This document shows, one piece after another, positions 18,606-23,510 of a stretch of DNA of 23,510 nucleotides (position 1 is its first letter; every line of letters starts with the position of its first letter). Source of the DNA: Dichomitus squalens LYAD-421 SS1 (Eukaryota > Basidiomycota > Agaricomycetes > Polyporales > Polyporaceae). The position numbers and the translations under genes are program-made. A model generated the notes under the pieces. That model did no database searches. It had not been told where the DNA came from and saw nothing but the letters and a program-made list of their open reading frames with translations. Location: NCBI RefSeq assembly GCF_000275845.1, contig NW_006766979.1, forward strand, positions 1 through 23,510, given 5' to 3'.

Positions 18606-19941
18606 ATGCCTCCCGCCACCCAGAAAGCACTCGTCCTTCCAGCCGAGAAGGCATCCTTTGAACTTGTCACCGACTGGCCCGTGACCCTGCCAGGGCCGAC
18701 AGAGGTTCTCGTCAAGCCCACTTCTGCTGCGTTGAACCCCGCGGATGCGTTTATCAAGGACAACGGCGGTGGACCGCTCGTACCTGCATACCCGTTCATC
18801 CTCGGGGTCGATGGCGCCGGTGTTATCGAGGAGGTGGGCTCTGAGCTCAACAATGTCGCGAAGGGAGAAAGAGTGTAAGTTATCTTTGCTCAGTTACATC
18901 TCTAAATCAGATTACGCAGTACACTCACACGAGTGGACAGGATGGTTCGTGCCGGGCTCGACGTCAAGCGTTCAACGTTCAAGGAATATGCAGTATTTCC
19001 TGCCGCCGAAGTGTTGAGGGTATGTCCTGTGCAGGCGGTCCGCCACGGTGTAAACTCATTGACTGGATTTCAGTTCCCTGCCAATATCTCTTTCGATGAA
19101 GCGGCGACCATCCCTCTCGCCTTTGCGACGGCCGTCACCGGCATCTGGGCTCATGGAGAAGGCAACCACTCTGCCGAACTCACCCCTCCCTGGTATGAGG
19201 GAGGCACGACGAAGTATGCGGGCAAAGCTGCGCTCATCCTTGGGGGCTCTACGTCCGTCGGCCAGTTCGGTGCGTACTGTCGCATCCCTTTCTTTAATTT
19301 GCAGCGACTGACTTGTGCGCACCTTACAGTCATTCAATGTGCGCGTATGCAAAACTTCTCGCCCATCATCGCGACCTCATCCATCAAGCACGAGGAATAC
19401 CTCAAGTCCCTTGGCGCGACCCATGTCATCGACCGTTCTCTCTCTTTCGACGAGATCAAGAACACGCTCTCGTCGCTTACGGCAGGCACCACGATCGAGC
19501 TCGTCTATGACCCTTGGGGCAGAGACCGCGACTCCCACCGATTCGGTTACAGTGTCCTTGCGCCTGGTGGAGCGTTCGTCCACGTCAATCCCTTTGCCGC
19601 AGATTGGCTCGCTGACCTGGTCGCGGAGAGCGAGAAGAAGGGAGAGGACAAGCGGGTGGCGCTCTCATGGTCCAGCTACAATAGCCCCGGAAACAAGGAG
19701 CTGGGGAAGGAGATTTTCGACAGGCTGCCCGGATGGCTCGAAACGGGCGTCATCGTGGTACGTGATACCGCACTGCTGCCTATGGTTCCCGAGCGGACTG
19801 ATTTCATGACCTGGTTGCTAGCCAAACAGGTTCGAGGTGCTTCCGAACGGTCTTGCGGGGGTCGATGCGGGCCTGGAGAGGATGTCGAAGGGCCTGGTCA
19901 GCGGGATAAAGCTTACTGTGCATCCTGCCGAGACCCTGTGA
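18606..19941 (+). CDS. Zinc-independent MDR oxidoreductase, quinone oxidoreductase/enoyl reductase-like (5 exons)
   Basis: Proposed exons are 18606-18874, 18941-19019, 19074-19269, 19330-19757 and 19822-19941, giving 363 residues. The N-terminal GroES-like fold shows ALVLPAEK, VLVKPTSAALNPAD and YPFILGVDGAGVIEEVG. Next comes FPANISFDEAATIPLAFATA, and the NADPH-binding motif ALILGGSTSVG at about 169-179. The C-terminus has PNRFEVLPNGLAG and AGLERMSKGLVSGIKLTVHP, typical of fungal alcohol dehydrogenase-like / ToxD-type enoyl reductases. The Cys cluster for structural zinc is absent. The last intron acceptor is set at 19821 because it yields PNRFEVLPNG. The exon 2 acceptor is less certain: 18940 is used, and the cag at 18917-18919 is also in frame. 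Such proteins reduce quinones or activated double bonds in the cytosol. The substrate is unknown. The divergent FMO neighbour may be co-regulated. Confidence 0.92.
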
Positions 19942-21606
19942 GCGTGTACGCGCCACTTTGTGCATGTATCTGCTCTGCTGCCCTTCTAAACGAACGCTCC
20001 CCGCAAGTAGGCTCTGTCGCAACCAAGTACTCTTTGATACTGATACTGAATTTGAGGTGTTGCGATGAACATCATCGGAACCTCCATGCACACCACATTC
20101 ACCGTGCTCGTGTATTCCCATCTCGCGCGCCCAGCAGTCTCGCACCACACATCACTCTCGCTATGTCGCACATGGGACTCTTACGTTTGTCCCACTGGCT
20201 CTGCGTCGGGCTCCGGCTAGGCCGTAATGAATGAATCGCTCCTTGGCCTTCATATGTATTGTTTTGCACCAGCCAAATGCCACCCCATGTTTGAAGTCTT
20301 GTGCATCTTTCCCTCTTGCCCGCGACTCTCCCTCCATCTCCATCCTAGATGACCTATCTTAATAGCCGTCTCAGAGTGTCTTGGACATCTTCCCTGCAGT
20401 TCCCCTCAGTAAGATACGACAGGCCCAGACGTTCATACTCGAGCATGCAGATATAATGACGCTGGAATGTGCTTCAACATTGAAGTCATGTGGCGGTATA
20501 GTGTGCGAAACTCCGGATTCCTCCCTTGCTTTGACGAGCGACCGAGATCATAAATACGTAATAGACAACCCGGTCTCTTAAATAATCTGTTTGCTACAAG
20601 CTAGGTACGTCCGAATGGACCATGAACAGGTTGGCAGCCAGGATGAAACTTCTGTCAAGCTCTCTACCCAGGATAACTTAAGCAGGCGGCTCATCAATAT
20701 GGTGCTCACCTCCGTGAGCATACAAAATCTCTCGAATGGTTGCCATTGTCGGATGTGATTGGCTCATCATGCTGCGTGTACGGTTAATTCATACTCAAGA
20801 CACTCATATCAAGCTCAGACTTCTTATGGCTCAGATTATTTCCAACGAAGACGAGAATGCCTGAGACGTGCATTTGGTAGTACCTTGCGAGTACATTCCA
20901 CACTTCTCGCGCTGTGGCACAACTTGTTGATTTTCTCACTGAGTACTTGTACTTGGTCACCTCGATAATTCCACGCAGTATATTTGCCAAAGAGTCCACC
21001 TATCTGGATTCTTTTCGTGCGAACCCTTGAGATTTTGTCACCATGGAGGACGACACGACGCCGGTGCGTCCATATGTCCCCTTGGTCTCGCAGCTTGGCG
21101 TCCGAATCAGAATTGGGCCCCGCCGCGCACGCAGACTCCAGTCAATCCCACGTCGGGTCTAGGTGACGGGAACGTCAATGAGATACATCAAAAATCTATG
21201 TGGGTATCGGCAATACGGGTATGTACTGGTAGCACAGGATGACAACGGACCGCGACAGTATGATCAAGACAGGTCTAAGGCCGTGACTCGGTATCCAGGG
21301 TGCATCCCGGGGCCAAAGATGGGGGAGTGCTGGAGAGATAAAAGGCGTCCCCTGGTCTGACGACGTGGCTCCACGAAGGCAAACTGGACGAGATGGGGCG
21401 ATGGGATGGGTGGTGGGGTGCCAGGAAGGAGAATGATAATAGCACGAGAAAGGCGCGAAACACGGAGAAGGAGGCTAGTAGACGAGGTGACGAGGAGTGG
21501 CCATTATATAGGAGAACGGTTGCAGCCGGAATGACCATCGCGGTCTTCGCCGCCGGGAAGCGCAGTGAGCGTCTGATATAAATGAGCGATATGAATGAGT
21601 GAGCAG
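19942..21606. other. Intergenic interval between convergent MDR and FunK1 genes
   Basis: About 1.66 kb between two convergent stop codons. No intact gene is supported. It is AT-richer than the coding regions. A possible decayed retroelement fragment at 20784-20999 (minus) is listed separately. Open frames at 20381-20581, 21163-21360 and 21275-21538 have no motifs. Confidence 0.4.
20784..20999 (-). mobile_element. Possible decayed Copia-type gag (UBN2-like) remnant
   Basis: On the minus strand a short frame reads DSLANILRGIIEVTKYKYS, then VRKSTSCATAREVWNVLARY. This resembles the Copia gag pattern of a helix ending in A..IL..I, a short loop, then TAKE.WD.L...Y. Flanking sequence in the other frames is broken and no protease, integrase, reverse transcriptase or LTR is seen nearby. 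The likeness is short and could be chance. Confidence 0.25.
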
Positions 21607-23510
21607 CTAGATCCTGCTGCGCTTGGTGGGGCGCGGCGGCTTGCCACCGGGTATATCGTCCATACTTCGCCGCTTCGAGCTAGTGCGTATAGAGTCCGAC
21701 GGCATCGCAGACTTCGGTGGCGCGTAACCTCCTTCGGGCTTCTTGTCAGGGCCCTTATCGTTCGCTGGCCAAACCCTCTCAAAAGAGTTGTTGAAGAGGG
21801 AGAGGATCGCTTCGTGCGTCTCGAGATTATTTCTGAGGGCTTCGTCCTCTTTTAGTTTGGCAGCGGTGGGCTGGAGGGAGCGCCCACGAGCCCATTTCTG
21901 GTCCTGGTGTCCGTCATTCCTCAGGGCCGCCCTAGACCGGCTTGGGATGATACCTTTCGACGTCTTCTTTGTTCTGGAACTGGCAGAGGATGTACGAGTG
22001 TGCTCCGCATCCAGGGCATAGTACGCCCGGAACCACGTCAGCAGCTCCGAGATGATTTCGTTGATAGGGTGCTCCTCGTCAGGAGCGGAGTCGTCCGAGT
22101 TCAGCGGAGTGAGGTCCGAACCGTCAATGGCACTGAATTGAGGGGAAGGTGAGCGTCCAGAAGGAATGCTGCTGTTCGAACTCGCAGACGGGCGCTCGGC
22201 GGGGGATGGGCTGCTCCTAGGGGAAGGAGAGGGCGACTGTTCCCGGGGCCCTGCAGTGGGCGTAGCATTGGCGGGAGGAGTCGGCCAAAGGAACTTGAGA
22301 CTGTTCTTTGTCTTGTCGTCTTGATGGCCGTGGTACGTTTCGAGGTCGATGTGACCGTACTTCATCGCATCGTGCTTCGCCCTCCCGCATATGTAGTACC
22401 CTTCGTAGGTCGAGTAATCATCGAAATAGTCAGTCAGGAATTTTCCAACACAGCTGTCTTGGAGATTATGGGGGAGGAAGCGGATGGCGTAGTAGAGCAG
22501 GACGTGGAAGAAAGACTCCAGTTCGTCTTGGATGACGATCCTACGACGTGGATCGTTGAGAGCGTGCGCAGACATGTATTGCCAGGTACCCTGCAACGTA
22601 CAACATCAGCACCCGCTGTCCTGCGCATTGCGATACGAAGTACTCACAGTGCGATCCGGCTGACGACCCTCAGGAGCTTCGTTGTCCACCTTCTTCGACA
22701 GTTCCCAGTCGTTGAGCAGCCCAGTCCACTCGCCCTCGTCGTCCTTGTATATCAACAGGTTGCCTGCACTGATATCGCGATGAATGATGCCAGCATCGAA
22801 GGCTGCGGCATGGGCTAAATTCAAGCGGTCAGCCAATCAGTCAATGTGCTACCAACGCCACACACCTTTGATACAACAATACAAGGCATAGCATAACTCG
22901 GAAGAACTTTCCAGGAATTTCTCAAGCGGAAGCCCGACCTCCTTCACCACAACCCGGTAATGCGAGTGCGTCTTCAGAGGGACCTTCTCTACTTCGGGAT
23001 GCAACTCCTTCCAGTGTTTCTGCGACTGCGTGACCTGCCCGAGGTCGCCGTGGCACACCAACGTCGGCACGTACGGCACATTACGTTGATTAAGAAACTG
23101 CAGCGTCGCCCCTTCCTGCTCGATCCCGGGGTGATCCACGCGCCACGCGTCCTTCAGAAACACAAACGTGGCATCTTTGCTGATTCCACCTTGATCGTTG
23201 ACAGGCAGGGCGATGTAGCCACGCGTGAACCGTCCAGCCACACCGGGAGCCTGGAAGTACGGTGCGCCGACAGCGAACTTGTGGATGACGGGTTCCAGGT
23301 CGCGTCCCGTGTCATCCTTGCGCTGCTCGTGGACCTCGAGCTTCCACCACGGCCGACGTAACTTGAGCGTATGTCTGAACAATTCACGCACGTAGTCGTG
23401 CGGATCATCCGTATTGACGTTTCTGGCCCGTTCCTTCATCTCCTTGTAGAGCGGGTCCGTCGATAGGATTCGCGTGGCGGTAGGGTCATGTCCACGGTCG
23501 ACAGCCGACA
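21607..23510 (-). CDS. FunK1-type protein kinase (3 exons seen, 5' end outside window)
   Basis: Proposed exons are 23510-22866 (continuing beyond the edge), 22814-22648 and 22590-21607. The two introns are 51 and 57 nt, GT..AG, in phase. The upstream part has the FunK1 region with FTRGYIALPVNDQG and FVFLKDAWR. Next come LNQRNVPYVPTLVCHGD and a hinge-side VVVKEVGLPLEKFL. The catalytic loop IIHRDISAGNLLIY and the metal-binding LLNDWELSK (DWE in place of DFG) follow, then GTWQYMSAHAL and DELESFFHVLLYY of the C-lobe. After the kinase core, about 200 residues are Ser/Pro-rich and disordered, ending in a basic tail (PPRPTKRSRI) that could serve nuclear import. FunK1 kinases are expanded in multicellular basidiomycetes. 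Their targets are largely unknown. An intact HRD and the substituted DFG suggest possible activity, unproven here. Confidence 0.93.

Noticed and set aside
18933..20234. 433-residue plus-strand frame reading through the MDR gene
   Set aside because: It includes intron sequence with GT..AG ends and misses the PNRFEVLPNG C-terminus; the spliced five-exon model fits the family.

Overview
The window looks like nuclear DNA of a basidiomycete fungus, most likely an Agaricomycete such as a polypore. The evidence is many short GT..AG introns (about 46-80 nt) with CTRAY-like branch points, GC-rich coding exons, and families typical of that group: DUF6593, DUF6533, FunK1 kinases and aryl-alcohol dehydrogenases. 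Gene models below were built by hand from splice signals, reading-frame continuity and remembered family motifs. No database was searched.

Layout, left to right. Positions 1-170 (-) hold a fragment of a POT/PTR2 peptide transporter with no recognisable N-terminal half in the window. Positions 2232-2843 (+) encode a small DUF6593-type protein. Positions 3737-6390 (+) are one five-exon gene for a FYVE-like / SAP-like / SAP-like / RING protein, with the architecture of animal RNF34/RFFL E3 ligases; it contains an unusually long 865-nt intron. Positions 7327-8884 (+) are a seven-exon aldo/keto reductase of the aryl-alcohol dehydrogenase type. Converging on it at 9323-11078 (-) is a 14-exon DUF6533 membrane protein gene whose frame can be kept only by using micro-exons of 2, 8 and 16 nt, with a fourth of 9 nt likely.

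Positions 12439-15446 (-) encode a 902-residue nuclear-type protein with a long disordered region, an incomplete PHD-like finger (partly on a 17-nt exon) and a C-terminal chromodomain. A 14-bp minisatellite lies in its upstream region. Positions 15974-17653 (-) encode a flavin-containing monooxygenase, transcribed divergently from a quinone-oxidoreductase-like MDR gene at 18606-19941 (+). Positions 21607 to the right edge (-) are a FunK1 protein kinase whose 5' end lies outside the window.

The FMO, the MDR reductase and the aryl-alcohol dehydrogenase are three NAD(P)H-linked oxidoreductases within 13 kb, which would suit detoxification or turnover of aromatic compounds. That link is inference. 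The remaining genes look like ordinary euchromatic neighbours. Gaps of 0.5-2 kb between genes hold promoters, UTRs and possibly a decayed Copia-type gag remnant near 20.8-21.0 kb. I saw no tRNA, rRNA or CRISPR array. The most unusual signal is the micro-exon-rich DUF6533 gene.
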